A DNA stretch of 64,000 nucleotides from Burkholderiales bacterium (GTDB taxonomy: Bacteria > Pseudomonadota > Gammaproteobacteria > Burkholderiales > Burkholderiaceae_C), in NCBI GenBank assembly GCA_947464185.1, contig CANHVY010000012.1:21265-85264 (forward strand), written 5' to 3'. Position 1 is the stretch's first letter. Every line of letters starts with the position of its first letter. This document shows positions 41,914-51,020 of the stretch, piece after piece. A program made the position numbers and the translations under genes. Under the pieces are notes generated by a model. The model was not told where the DNA came from, did not search any database, and saw nothing but the letters and a program-made list of their open reading frames with translations.

Positions 41914-42731
41914 GCCGACCCTCCTGCGGCGTCGATGGGCAGGCGGACGGTCATCCGGGCGCCGCTGCCCGGGGCGTTTTCAAGGACGAGAGCGCCGCCG
42001 CACAGGTTCACGCGCTCGAGCAGCCCGCGCAGGCCCCAGGAGCCGGTCCGCTCCAGTGCGTCCTCCGGCAGGCCGACGCCGTTGTCCTCCACCTTGAGCA
42101 CGATCTCGCGGCCTTGCATCCGCAGGTCGATGCTCACGTCCGTGGCGTGGGCATGGCGGGCCACGTTGGTCAGCGCCTCCTGCACGATGCGGTACAGCGC
42201 CGTGGCCACGCTGGGCTGGATCGGCGGATCGGCTTCATCGTGCCGGACGGTGACCTCGATGCCCATGCGCGAAGCTGCCGTGCGCGCCAGGGACTCCACC
42301 GCCGCGTTCAGGCCCAGGTCGTCCAGCATCAACGGCCGCAGATCGTCAGAGATTCGGCGCACGGCCACCATGGTTTCATCGATCAGCGCTTTCATGGAGA
42401 CGATGCGTTGCGCTTGGGCGGGCTCCTTGGCGACGAGGGCCAGACTGGCGAGCTCCAGCTGCAAGGCGGTGAGCAGCTGCCCCAGTTCGTCATGCATGCC
42501 TCGGGCGATGCGCAGGCGTTCTTCCTCCCGCGCGTCCACCAGGCTGACGGCCCAGGCCCGCAAGGCTTCCGGGCTGGGTGGCCCTGGAGCATGCAAGGCT
42601 CTTCTCTCCGCGAACGGCGGCGCTGTGTCTGTCTGCGTGGCCTGGTCTTGGGGCACCGGGCGGGGAGGCGTGTTCGGCGAGGGCGTCACAGAGGGATCAA
42701 GGGCATCAGCGGCAGGTGGCCCGCACGACAC
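41910..42731 (-). CDS. Soluble histidine kinase, NarX/DesK type
   Basis: 273 residues with no membrane segment. The phosphorylation domain (HisKA_3) contains EEERLRIARGMHDELGQLLT, the phospho-acceptor histidine being in MHDELGQ. ATP-binding domain: ALYRIVQEALTNVARHAHAT (N box), VEDNGVGLP (G1) and GSWGLRGLLERV. The first ~50 residues are Pro/Thr-rich and carry no recognised sensor. The GTG at 42731 is the only practical start. It should phosphorylate the response regulator downstream, whose gene it overlaps. Confidence 0.87.
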   Translation of the reverse strand: MSCGPPAADALDPSVTPSPNTPPRPVPQDQATQTDTAPPFAERRALHAPGPPSPEALRAWAVSLVDAREEERLRIARGMHDELGQLLTALQLELASLALVAKEPAQAQRIVSMKALIDETMVAVRRISDDLRPLMLDDLGLNAAVESLARTAASRMGIEVTVRHDEADPPIQPSVATALYRIVQEALTNVARHAHATDVSIDLRMQGREIVLKVEDNGVGLPEDALERTGSWGLRGLLERVNLCGGALVLENAPGSGARMTVRLPIDAAGGSA

Positions 42732-42898
42732 TGGGCGTGAACACGGTGCTGAACGTGGGAGTGAGCAGGGCTTGGCTGAACCGTGCCATGCTCAGAAGCG
42801 GATGCACTGCAGCACAAGAGCGCTTGATATTAGCCCGGCGCTGGGGTCTTGTCAGGGCAAATCTTGCGACGCAGGCCTGGCTTTCGCTACATTCGGCC

Positions 42899-45538
42899 AT
42901 GGCATCAACCCATCCGTCACTGCCGGCGCCAGCCGCTGTGGTCGCTGCGACCTTCAGTGGGGGGCACCGGTCCCCACCCGTCCCTGCGCAGGACGGTGTG
43001 TTGGCGGGCCTGGTGGCCATCGGGGCCTCGGCGGGCGGATTGCCGGCACTGGAAGAGTTCATCGCAAACGCCCCCCTGCACGCCGGCCTGGCCTGGGTGG
43101 TGGTGCAGCACCTGGACCCCACGCGTGAGACCGTTCTTGTGCAGTTGCTCCAGCGAAGCACCCGGCTGCCGGTGTGCGAAGCGGTGGAAGGTCTGCGCGT
43201 CAGCCCGGACGCCGTCTACGTGATCCCGCCCAACGCCACGCTGACCCTGATCGATGGGCATCTGCATGTGGCTGTGCCGGGGCAGCCCCGCGGCCGGCGC
43301 CATCCGATCGACGACATGTTCGAGTCGGTGTCGCGGGTGCTGGGGCCCCGGGCGGCAGGGGTGGTGCTGTCAGGCGTCGGGTCCGATGGCACTCGCGGCC
43401 TGCGCTTGATCCATGCGGTGGGTGGGGTCACAGCTGCGCAGCAGCCTGAAACCGCGCAGTTCGATGCCATGCCCCGCAGTGCCTTGCAGACCGGCATGGT
43501 GGATCTGGTGGCCCCGCCCGCCCGCCTGCCGGGCGCGGTGGTGGCGGCCCTGTCCGGCCGGGTGGGCCCCGCCTGCCCGGGCACTGCCACCCCAGAGCTG
43601 ATCGGTGACGCGGAGGTCCTGGAGGCGCAGCAGGACCGGCAGCACCTCGTGTCCATCCTGCGCCTGCTGCAGTCGCGCGGCTGCCACGACTTCTTCCTGT
43701 ACAAGCGCAGCACGCTGCTGCGGCGCATCCAGCGCCGCATGGGCATTCACCACATGGCCACGATGCAGGCGTATGCCAGGCTGCTGTCGCGCGATGCCGC
43801 CGAACTGGACCTGCTGGCCAAGGAGTTGCTGATCGGCGTGACCGCCTTCTTCCGCGACACCCCCGTGTGGCAGGCCCTGAAGCAGGATGAGCTGCCTTCA
43901 CTGCTGAAGGCGCACGGCGACGGCTGGCACATGCGCGCCTGGGTGGCGGGTTGTTCCACGGGAGAGGAGGCTTACTCGCTGGCCATCACCTTCCGTGAGG
44001 TGCTGGAGACCCTGCCGGCCCTGGCCAACTGCACGTTGCAGGTCTTCGCCACCGATCTGAGCAAGGACGCCATCGACCGGGCGCGCCGCGGGGTGTACCC
44101 GGCCTCCATCAGCGGCGAGGTCTCGGCCCAGCGCCTGGCGCGCTTCTTCACCCCGCATGACGGAGGCTGGCGCATCGCCAAGGAGGTGCGCGAGATGGTG
44201 GTCTTTGCACCGCACGACTTGAATGTGGACCCACCCTTCACCCGCCTGGACCTGCTGAGCTGCCGCAACCTGCTGATCTACCTGACGGCGCCCCTGCAGC
44301 GCCGCCTGCTGCCGCTGTTCCACTACAGCCTGCGGCCCAACGGGGTGCTGCTGCTGGGCAGTTCCGAGACCATCGGCCGCTTCGATGACCTGTTCGAGAC
44401 CACTGACGCCCGCTTGCGTCTGTACCGCCGCCGCAGCGTGACCAAGCCCTTGCCCGTTCCCGATTTTTCCTTCCGGCCGGTGGTCCCGGTGCCGGAGCCT
44501 GCCCTCAAGGAGTCCGCCTTGCCTTCAGAAGAACCCAGTTCACCGCCCAGCCTGCAGGTCATCGTGGAGGGCTACCTGATGCAGCAGTGGGCCCCACCGT
44601 CGGTGCTGGTGAACGAGCGAGGCGACATCCTGTACGTGAACGGCCGCACGGGCCGCTACCTGGAGCCCGCCGCCGGCAAGGCCAACTGGAATGTCCACGT
44701 CATGGCCCGTGAGGGGCTGCGCGCGCCGCTGGTGGCTGCCATGCAACAGGCGGCCACCCAGCGGGCCCCTGTTGAAGTGCACGACGTGCCCCTGGAAAGC
44801 CCCACCGGGCTGCCTGTGGTGGACTTGAGCGTGCAGGCCATGGAGGAGGTGTCTGGCCTGAAGGGCTTGCTGCTCATCGTCTTCCGCGATGTGGCGCTGT
44901 CTACCAAGGGCCGGACCCGCCGCCGCACGCGCAGCGCGGTGCATCAGGAGCTGGAAAGCGAACTGCAGCGCGCGCGTGAGGAGGCGCAGTCGCTGCGCGA
45001 GGAGATGCGCGCTTCCCAGGAGGAACTGCAGGCCGCCAACGAGGAGTTGCAGTCCACCAACGAGGAACTGCAATCCACCAATGAAGAGCTCAACAGCTCC
45101 AAAGAAGAGATGCAGGCCATGAACGAGGAGCTGCAGTCGGTGAACGCAGAGCTGCAGGCCAAGCTGGACGATCTGGCCACGGCGCAGAGCGACATGCGCA
45201 ACCTGCTCAACAGCATCGACATCGCCACGCTCTTTCTCGACAAGAGCCTGCACGTGCGTCGCTTCACCGAGCGGGCCCGCAAGGTCATCAGCCTGCGCGA
45301 CGGGGATGTGGGCCGCCCGCTGGGCGACTTGACCACCAGCCTGGACTACCCCACGCTGGAAGAAGACGTGCGCGACATGCTGCGCACGCTGGTGGTGTCG
45401 GAAAAGCAGGTGAGCAGCCGCGAGGGCCGCTGGTACGCGGTGAGGATCATGCCCTACCGCACCCAGGACGACGTGATTGACGGCGCGGTGATCACCTTCG
45501 TGGACGTGAGCGCGGCCAAGGGGATCGCGCCCGCCTGA
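42899..45538 (+). CDS. CheB-CheR-PAS hybrid signalling protein
   Basis: 879 residues. CheB methylesterase (~35-220): AIGASAGGLPALEEF, VVVQHLDPTRETVL, GVVLSGVGSDGTRGLRLIHA, with the catalytic Ser/His/Asp. CheR methyltransferase (~250-540): FFLYKRSTLLRRIQRRMGIH, WVAGCSTGEEAYSLAITF (SAM site) and LDLLSCRNLLIYL. A PAS-like segment follows, then a coiled coil of repeated Glu-Glu-Leu heptads (around residues 700-750) and a final PAS domain. No kinase domain is present, unlike many relatives. It may methylate a receptor or act as a scaffold. It is divergent from the histidine kinase, which suggests a shared signal. Confidence 0.9.
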   Translation: MASTHPSLPAPAAVVAATFSGGHRSPPVPAQDGVLAGLVAIGASAGGLPALEEFIANAPLHAGLAWVVVQHLDPTRETVLVQLLQRSTRLPVCEAVEGLRVSPDAVYVIPPNATLTLIDGHLHVAVPGQPRGRRHPIDDMFESVSRVLGPRAAGVVLSGVGSDGTRGLRLIHAVGGVTAAQQPETAQFDAMPRSALQTGMVDLVAPPARLPGAVVAALSGRVGPACPGTATPELIGDAEVLEAQQDRQHLVSILRLLQSRGCHDFFLYKRSTLLRRIQRRMGIHHMATMQAYARLLSRDAAELDLLAKELLIGVTAFFRDTPVWQALKQDELPSLLKAHGDGWHMRAWVAGCSTGEEAYSLAITFREVLETLPALANCTLQVFATDLSKDAIDRARRGVYPASISGEVSAQRLARFFTPHDGGWRIAKEVREMVVFAPHDLNVDPPFTRLDLLSCRNLLIYLTAPLQRRLLPLFHYSLRPNGVLLLGSSETIGRFDDLFETTDARLRLYRRRSVTKPLPVPDFSFRPVVPVPEPALKESALPSEEPSSPPSLQVIVEGYLMQQWAPPSVLVNERGDILYVNGRTGRYLEPAAGKANWNVHVMAREGLRAPLVAAMQQAATQRAPVEVHDVPLESPTGLPVVDLSVQAMEEVSGLKGLLLIVFRDVALSTKGRTRRRTRSAVHQELESELQRAREEAQSLREEMRASQEELQAANEELQSTNEELQSTNEELNSSKEEMQAMNEELQSVNAELQAKLDDLATAQSDMRNLLNSIDIATLFLDKSLHVRRFTERARKVISLRDGDVGRPLGDLTTSLDYPTLEEDVRDMLRTLVVSEKQVSSREGRWYAVRIMPYRTQDDVIDGAVITFVDVSAAKGIAPA

Positions 45539-45558
45539 CCGACCTCAGGCCCTGCACC

Positions 45559-45594
45559 GGGCCCGGTGTCGTACCCTGGTCGGGCCCCGTTTCC
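45559..45594. terminator. Hairpin between two convergent genes
   Basis: GGGCCCG (45559-45565) and CGGGCCC (45581-45587) form a 7-bp stem, followed by CGTTTCC. It lies 21 bases after the CheB-CheR gene and 22 bases from the fah stop and could end either transcript. Confidence 0.35.
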
Positions 45595-45615
45595 TGCCCT
45601 GTATCCGGCCCCGTA

Positions 45616-47013
45616 TCAGGCCGCCGGCTGCACCGTGCCGCTGCAGGTGCCCAGGCCGATGCGCCGGGCGCCGGGCTTCTCGCCCCAGGCGCGCAGGGTC
45701 AGGGTGTCGCCGTCCTGCAGGAAGGTACGGGTCTCGCCGTTGGCGAGCTTCAGGGGCGACTTGCCGCCGCCGCTCAATTCCAGCAGCGAACCGGCCTGGT
45801 CCAGCCCGGGGCCGGAAAGGGTGCCGGTGCCCAGCAGGTCACCCGGCTGCAGGTTGCACCCGCCCACCGTGTGGTGCGTCACCAGTTGCGCCAGCGTCCA
45901 CCAGGCGGCCTCGGTCCAGCGCCCGCGCGACAGGGGCTGCGGCGCCAGGCCGGCGGCGCGCATGGCCGTGGTCTGCAGTTCCACCTCCAGCGTCAGGTCG
46001 AAGGCGCCGGACAGTCGGTTGTCGTCCCCGTCAAGGTAGGGCAGGGTGCCGGGGTCGCCGCCTTCGATCGCCGGGCGAATGAAGGCGGCACGGAACGGGG
46101 CCAGCGCCTCCATCGTCACCACCCAGGGCGAGACGGTACTGGCGAAGTTCTTGGCCAGGAAGGGGCCCAGCGGCTGGTACTCCCAGGCCTGCACGTCACG
46201 CGCGGACCAGTCGTTGAGCAGCACCAGGCCGAAGAGGTGGTCTTCGGCCTGCGCCAGCGGCACGCGTGTGCCCAGCGCGTTGCCGGTGCCGATGAGGGCA
46301 CCCAGCTCCAGCTCGTAGTCCAGCCGCTGGCAGGGGCCGACGGTGGGCCCTTCGGCCGTGGGCGCTTTCAGCTGCCCCAGCGGGCGGCGTACCGGCGTGC
46401 CACTGACGACAAGGGACGAGGCCCGCCCGTGGTAGCCGATGGGCACCCACTTGTAGTTGGGCAGCAGCGGGTTGTCCGGGCGGAACAATTTGCCCACCGA
46501 GGTGGCGTGGTGGATGCCGGTGTAGAAGTCGGTGTAGTCGCCCACCTGGCAGGGCAGCTGCATGGTGCAGTGGGCCTGCGCGCGCAGGCAGGGTTGCAGC
46601 ACCGCCTGCAGCGGGCTGCCTTGGGCCAAGGCAGCGCTCAGCCAGACCCGCAGGCCGCGTCGGGCGGTAGGGCCCAGGCGCATGAAGGCGTTCAGGTCAC
46701 CGCCTGCCAGGGGGGCCAGCCAGTCGCGCAGGGTGTCGGGCCTGGCGGTGTCTGGCGTGAGCGCCCACGCGGGCGAGCTGTTGGTAAGCAGCGCGTGCTG
46801 CACCAGCCGCAGGTCCAGCACCTGGTCACCGATGGCGATGCCCATGCGGGGCGTGCCGGCCGTGTCATGAGCCGCCACCGAAGGCGCCGTGAAGCACCCG
46901 AAGGGCAGGTTCTGAACGGAGAAGTCGGTGCTTTCGGCGTTGGCCGATGTCACCCAACTGCGCAGCGCGGGGTCGTGGGTGGCGTCGAGGAAGTCCATGG
47001 GAGAAGTGATCAT
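45616..47013 (-). CDS. fahA: Fumarylacetoacetase
   Basis: 465-residue hydrolase of the fumarylacetoacetase type, longer than simple FAH-domain proteins. N-terminal domain: NLPFGCFTAPSVAAHDTAGT. Catalytic domain: QVGDYTDFYTGIHHATSVGK, WVPIGYHGRASSLVVSGTPV, DYELELGALIGTGNALG, LNDWSARDVQAWEYQPLGPF, and the end GTLSGPGLDQAGSLLELSGG. It cleaves fumarylacetoacetate, or a similar ring-fission product, to fumarate and a keto acid. It lies downstream of a VOC protein and a flavin monooxygenase on the same strand. ATG at 47013 preferred; a second ATG is at 46998. Confidence 0.92.
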   Translation of the reverse strand: MITSPMDFLDATHDPALRSWVTSANAESTDFSVQNLPFGCFTAPSVAAHDTAGTPRMGIAIGDQVLDLRLVQHALLTNSSPAWALTPDTARPDTLRDWLAPLAGGDLNAFMRLGPTARRGLRVWLSAALAQGSPLQAVLQPCLRAQAHCTMQLPCQVGDYTDFYTGIHHATSVGKLFRPDNPLLPNYKWVPIGYHGRASSLVVSGTPVRRPLGQLKAPTAEGPTVGPCQRLDYELELGALIGTGNALGTRVPLAQAEDHLFGLVLLNDWSARDVQAWEYQPLGPFLAKNFASTVSPWVVTMEALAPFRAAFIRPAIEGGDPGTLPYLDGDDNRLSGAFDLTLEVELQTTAMRAAGLAPQPLSRGRWTEAAWWTLAQLVTHHTVGGCNLQPGDLLGTGTLSGPGLDQAGSLLELSGGGKSPLKLANGETRTFLQDGDTLTLRAWGEKPGARRIGLGTCSGTVQPAA

Positions 47014-47049
47014 GCTCGGTCAGTCTCGGTTGGCAGGGCAACGCAGCGC

Positions 47050-47155
47050 AAGGGCTTCGACAGGCATGTCCTGAGCGGAGTCGAAGGGCTCAGCCCGAAC
47101 GGGAACCCATATGCCCGTTCGCCCTGAGCTTGTCGAAGGGCGCAGCGCGAACGAA
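47050..47155. repeat. Interspersed palindromic repeat (GTTCGCCCTGAGC...TCGAAGGGC type)
   Basis: The gap between fahA and the VOC gene holds inverted halves: CTTCGACAGGCATGTCC and CGAAGGGCTCAGCCCGAACG on the left, and CCCGTTCGCCCTGAGCTTG then TCGAAGGGCGCAG on the right, about a CATATG centre. This short palindromic type recurs in many proteobacterial genomes. Confidence 0.7.
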
Positions 47156-47180
47156 GGGCACCCTCGTGCGCACAAGGGGC

Positions 47181-47741
47181 TCATGTGAGGGCCTGCTCCG
47201 CCTCCGGCGTGAACTCGCGGCGGTGGAAGAACTCCGCATGCTTGGGCGCGCGCTTGGTCTTGGACCAGTCCTCCAGCATCTTCCACTTCACCTCGTCCAT
47301 GCGACGCAGCATGTTGGCCTCGTCCGGGTCTGGGCAGGCGAGTTCCAGGCGGTGGCCGTTCGGGTCGAAGAAGTAGATGGAATGAAAGGCGCCGTGGTCG
47401 GTGGGGCCCAGCACGTCCACGCCCTGCGCCTCCAGGTGGGCCTTGTAGGCCATCAGCTCATCACGGTCCTTGACGCGGAAGGCAATGTGCTGCACCCACA
47501 CGGGCGTGTTCTCGTCGCGGCCCATGGGCGCCTTGGTGGGCAGTTCGAAGAACGCCAGGGTGTTGCCGTTGCCCGCGTCCAGGAAGATGTGCATGTACGG
47601 ATCCGGCTCCTTGGTGGAGGGCACCTGGTCTTCCGCGATGGCGAGCTGGAAGTCCATCTTCAGCACGCGGCCGTACCACTCGACGGTTTCCTTGGCGTCC
47701 CGGCAGCGGTAGGCCACGTGGTGAATGCGATCGATCTTCAT
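47181..47741 (-). CDS. VOC-superfamily protein, possible ring-cleavage dioxygenase
   Basis: 186-residue vicinal-oxygen-chelate protein. Metal-ligand candidates: the histidine pair in IDRIHHVAYRCRDAKE, the histidine in VQHIAFRVKDRDELM and the glutamate in DPNGHRLELACP. One-domain extradiol dioxygenases have this size and fold, and the neighbours (monooxygenase, fumarylacetoacetase) suit such a role. Glyoxalase- or hydrolase-type activities are equally possible from sequence. ATG at 47741. Confidence 0.82.
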   Translation of the reverse strand: MKIDRIHHVAYRCRDAKETVEWYGRVLKMDFQLAIAEDQVPSTKEPDPYMHIFLDAGNGNTLAFFELPTKAPMGRDENTPVWVQHIAFRVKDRDELMAYKAHLEAQGVDVLGPTDHGAFHSIYFFDPNGHRLELACPDPDEANMLRRMDEVKWKMLEDWSKTKRAPKHAEFFHRREFTPEAEQALT

Positions 47742-47866
47742 GGGGGGTGTCTCCGGATGGCTGGCGGGCGTGTTGGGCGGGCCGATTGAGGGGCTGTGAC
47801 GGGTGGTGTGCGGTTGACCTGGTGCGATGTTGTGCGCTGGGGGGCGCGCTGCGAGTTCTATGCGCT

Positions 47867-48100
47867 CTACGCCCCTTGCCGCGCGGCCTGCAAGGCCTCG
47901 CGCAGCACGCGCAGGTCGCCGATGTGATTGGACAGCAGCAGCACCAGGCGGGCATTGAGTTTGTGGCTGGCCTCGTCGTCCAGGCCCTCATGGGCGGCGA
48001 TCAGCATCTCGTAGAAGGTGTCGCCGGGCGTGTAGGCGCGCAGGGGGCGCTCGCCGGGCACGCCGAAGTTCGGCTGGGTGTTCAGGTGTTCGAAGGCCAT
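47867..48100 (-). CDS. DUF2783 protein
   Basis: 77-residue helical protein (GDTFYEMLIAAHEGLDDEAS, KLNARLVLLLSNHIGDLRVL). Small proteins of this family are found next to flavin monooxygenases like the one 13 bases upstream. Role unknown; a monooxygenase accessory subunit is plausible. Confidence 0.75.
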   Translation of the reverse strand: MAFEHLNTQPNFGVPGERPLRAYTPGDTFYEMLIAAHEGLDDEASHKLNARLVLLLSNHIGDLRVLREALQAARQGA

Positions 48101-48113
48101 GGGCGTCTCCGGT

Positions 48114-49862
48114 TCAGTGCGTGGAGGCCATTACAGCCCCGGCCGGGGCATCGCCCACGTTACCGGCGAGGGTTGTATCGAGCGCTGGCGGCATGTCTTG
48201 TCCCAGCGCGCGGCCCAGCGCGGTGCGAAGCGCGGTCGCGTCCACCCGTCGCCAGCGTGCGGCCACGTGCTGGTCGGGCCGCAGCAGGTAGGCGGTACCG
48301 GGGCGCGCGTCCAGCCGACGGGCCACCAGACCCTGCACGTCCTCCAGTTCACCGGCGCCGGCCTGGCCGGCAGGCTGCACGCGCAGCAGGCGCACCGGCA
48401 CCGGCAGGGCGGCAAGGTCCTGCGGCGTGAGGCCTCCCGGGCCGAACACCAGCAGCGTGAAGCTGTCGATCTGCCGCAGCAGCCAGCCCCCACGGCCTTC
48501 ATGGCCGTCCAGACGCACCGGAGCGTCGTCCAGCGGGGCGCCGGGCGCCATCCAGCCGGCGAAAGCAGGACCGGCGGTGTCCGCGGTGTCCGCATCCGGC
48601 GTGTTCAGCGGCGAGCCGTCCAGATGCGTGGCCACCGACAGCCGGCCCGAGTTGACCAGCGCACGTGCAAAGGGCAGGTCGCGCGCCATCTCCAGCACCG
48701 CGTTGCGAAAGCGCCGCGACATGGCTGTCTTGGGGGTGATGAAGTCCGTGGAGCGGGTGGAGTTGAGGAGGTTCTCGTCGGCTGCGGCCACGCGCTCGGC
48801 GTCGTAGCTGTCCAGCAGCGCCTCGGGCGCCTGCCCCTGGAGCACGAGCTGCAGCTTCCAGCCCAGGTTGTCCACGTCCTGGATGCCGGAGTTGGCGCCG
48901 CGCGCGCCGAAGGGCGACACCTGGTGGGCGGCGTCACCCGCAAACAGCACCCGCCCGTGGCGGAAGCGCTTCATGCGCCGGCACTGGAAGGTGTAGACGC
49001 TGACCCATTCCAGCGTGAACTCGCGCTCCGGTCCCAGCATGGCCTGGATGCGCGGGATCACGCGCTCGGGCTGCTTCTCGGCCTCGGGGTCGGCGTCCCA
49101 GCCGAGCTGGAAATCGATGCGCCAGACGTTGTCGGCCTCGCGGTGCAGCAGCACGCTCTGGCCGGGGTGGAAGGGCGGGTCGAACCAGAACCAGCGCTCG
49201 GTGGGGAAGTCGGCCTTCATCACCACATCGGCGATGAGGAAGCGGTCCTGGAACACCTTGCCCTCGATGTCCAGGCCCAGCATGCGGCGGATGGGGCTGC
49301 GTGCCCCGTCGGCCACCACCAGCCAGTCGGCGCGCAGGGTGAAGGCGCCGTCCGCCGTCTGCACCGTCAGCGTGGCGCCGTCGGCGTCGGGCTGCACCGC
49401 CGTGACCTTGTGTTCCCAGCGCATCTGCAGGGCGGGCAGCGCCTGCGCCCGCTTCACCAGGTACTCCTCCAGGTAGTACTGCTGCAGGTTCACCATGCCG
49501 GGCCGCTCGTGGCCGGCCTCGGGCAGCAAGTTGAACTGGAAGACCTCCTCGGTCTCCAGGAAGGTGCGGCCCACGTTCCAGGTGACGCCCTTGTCCACCA
49601 CCGGCTGGCCGCAGCCCAGGCGGTCCAGCACCTCCAGCGTGCGCTTGGCGTAGCACAGCCCGCGCGAACCCACGCTCACCGTCTTGTCGTCGTCCAGCAG
49701 CAGCACGGGCGTGCCGCGCTGCGCCAGGTCGATGGCGGCGGCCAGGCCCACCGGGCCGGCCCCCACCACCACCACGGGGTGCCGGCGCACGGTGCCGGGG
49801 GCGTCGTCCAGTTCCGGTGCGCGCCCGGAGCTGTAGCGGGGGTAGGTGTAGGTCGAGAGCAT
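48114..49862 (-). CDS. FAD-dependent aromatic monooxygenase (MhpA/PheA type)
   Basis: 582-residue flavoprotein hydroxylase. FAD-binding Rossmann motif: PVVVVGAGPVGLAAAIDLAQ. The DG motif is VVADGARSPIRRMLG. The second FAD motif is GRVLFAGDAAHQVSPFGARG, followed by ANSGIQDVDNLGWKLQLVL. The C-terminal thioredoxin-like domain is the usual one for this group. It hydroxylates an aromatic ring with NAD(P)H and O2; the substrate cannot be told. It belongs to a minus-strand set with MBL, DUF2783, VOC and FahA genes, controlled by the IclR gene upstream. Confidence 0.9.
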   Translation of the reverse strand: MLSTYTYPRYSSGRAPELDDAPGTVRRHPVVVVGAGPVGLAAAIDLAQRGTPVLLLDDDKTVSVGSRGLCYAKRTLEVLDRLGCGQPVVDKGVTWNVGRTFLETEEVFQFNLLPEAGHERPGMVNLQQYYLEEYLVKRAQALPALQMRWEHKVTAVQPDADGATLTVQTADGAFTLRADWLVVADGARSPIRRMLGLDIEGKVFQDRFLIADVVMKADFPTERWFWFDPPFHPGQSVLLHREADNVWRIDFQLGWDADPEAEKQPERVIPRIQAMLGPEREFTLEWVSVYTFQCRRMKRFRHGRVLFAGDAAHQVSPFGARGANSGIQDVDNLGWKLQLVLQGQAPEALLDSYDAERVAAADENLLNSTRSTDFITPKTAMSRRFRNAVLEMARDLPFARALVNSGRLSVATHLDGSPLNTPDADTADTAGPAFAGWMAPGAPLDDAPVRLDGHEGRGGWLLRQIDSFTLLVFGPGGLTPQDLAALPVPVRLLRVQPAGQAGAGELEDVQGLVARRLDARPGTAYLLRPDQHVAARWRRVDATALRTALGRALGQDMPPALDTTLAGNVGDAPAGAVMASTH

Positions 49863-49930
49863 GGTCGTGCTGGCCCTGCGTTGCGTTCTTTTCTGGTGGG
49901 CGTGGTCTTGGGGCCTTCGCCGGCCGCGTC

Positions 49931-50887
49931 TCAGCGCTCCAGCGCCTCCCACATCGCCACGTCGCGTTCGGCGGTCCAGATGCGCGGGTCGGCGAACTGC
50001 GTGGCCTCGTCATAGGCGCGCGTCACGTCGAAGGGCATGCAGTGGTCGAAGATCACCCAGTGGCCGTACTTGGGCTTCAGCGCCGCGTAGGTCTCCTGGT
50101 AGACGGTCTTCAGGTCCTTGCCCGCGGCGGCGCCGGCCTTCACGCTGGCGTAGACGTCGCTCACGAACGAGCCTGTCACCTCCAGTCCCTTTTGCACCAT
50201 GGCCTCGCCCTTGAGCGCGGGGCCGCGGCCGGGCACCAGGGCCAGGGGCTTAAGCGCCGCGATGTTCTTCAGCGTCTGCGGCCAGTGGGTGAAATAAGCG
50301 TCGCCCGCATACGGCGTGGCGTCGAACTCCACCAGGTCGCCCGACAGCAGCGTGCGTTCCTGCGGCAGCCACACCACGGTGTCGCCCTTGGTGTGGCCCC
50401 GGCCGAGCTGCAGCAACTGCACCTCCAGCTTGCCCAGCCACAGCGTCATCTTGCCGGTGAAGGTGATGGTGGGCCAGGTCAGCCCCGGCGGCACGCTCTC
50501 CACGTTGCGGAACAGGCGCGGGAAGCGGCCGATCTCGCTGGCCTTGTCGGCCTCGCCACGCTCGAAGATCAGGTCGTAGGTGTCCTGGCTGGCCAGGATC
50601 TGCTGCGCGCCGTAGGCCGAGGCGCCGAAGACGCGTACTGCGTGATAGTGCGTCAGCACCACGTACTTGATGGGCTTGTCGGTCACCTCGCGGATGCGGC
50701 GGATCACGTCGGCCGCCATGCCCGGCGTGGCCTGCGTGTCGGCCACCAGCACGGCGTCGTCGCCGATGATGATGCCGGTGTTGGGGTCGCCCTCGGCCGT
50801 GTAGGCCCAGGCGTGCTCGGACAGTTGCTCGAAGGTGACCTTCTTTTCCTCGAGGTCGGCTTGGCTGGCGAAGGCCTTGGTGCTCAT
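49931..50887 (-). CDS. Metallo-beta-lactamase-fold protein with an altered metal motif
   Basis: 318-residue MBL-fold protein. The first motif, normally HxHxDH, reads THYHAVRVFGASAYG: two histidines remain but Asp and the third His are replaced. A later histidine (RGHTKGDTVVWLP), GDLVEFDATPYA and FDHCMPFDV are present. It may bind one metal or have lost hydrolase activity. It is the first gene of the catabolic set, 133 bases from the divergent IclR gene. No signal peptide. Confidence 0.83.
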   Translation of the reverse strand: MSTKAFASQADLEEKKVTFEQLSEHAWAYTAEGDPNTGIIIGDDAVLVADTQATPGMAADVIRRIREVTDKPIKYVVLTHYHAVRVFGASAYGAQQILASQDTYDLIFERGEADKASEIGRFPRLFRNVESVPPGLTWPTITFTGKMTLWLGKLEVQLLQLGRGHTKGDTVVWLPQERTLLSGDLVEFDATPYAGDAYFTHWPQTLKNIAALKPLALVPGRGPALKGEAMVQKGLEVTGSFVSDVYASVKAGAAAGKDLKTVYQETYAALKPKYGHWVIFDHCMPFDVTRAYDEATQFADPRIWTAERDVAMWEALER

Positions 50888-50984
50888 GGGGGGTGTCCTG
50901 GCGGTGGTCGTGATGATCGTCCCACGAGCCCACAGGGGCCGGCCACTGGGCCGGGTCGGAAGCGTCGAGGGAGCGGAGAAAGTG

Positions 50985-51004
50985 TAGACGTCTAGATGCG
51001 TCTA
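50985..51004. promoter_or_regulatory. Candidate IclR operator of the catabolic genes
   Basis: TAGACGTCTAGATGCGTCTA: TAGACG and CGTCTA arms eight bases apart, with a perfect palindrome TAGACGTCTA (50985-50994) at the left end. It lies between the divergent MBL and IclR genes, 16 bases before the IclR ATG. Probable autoregulatory and operon-control site. Confidence 0.5.
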
Positions 51005-51020
51005 TGTCAAACTCATTCGC

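Noticed and set aside
42578..42898. Longer start for the CheB-CheR protein
   Set aside because: The extra ~107 codons overlap the kinase gene on the other strand and are not CheB-like; ATG 42899 begins the normal N-terminal linker.
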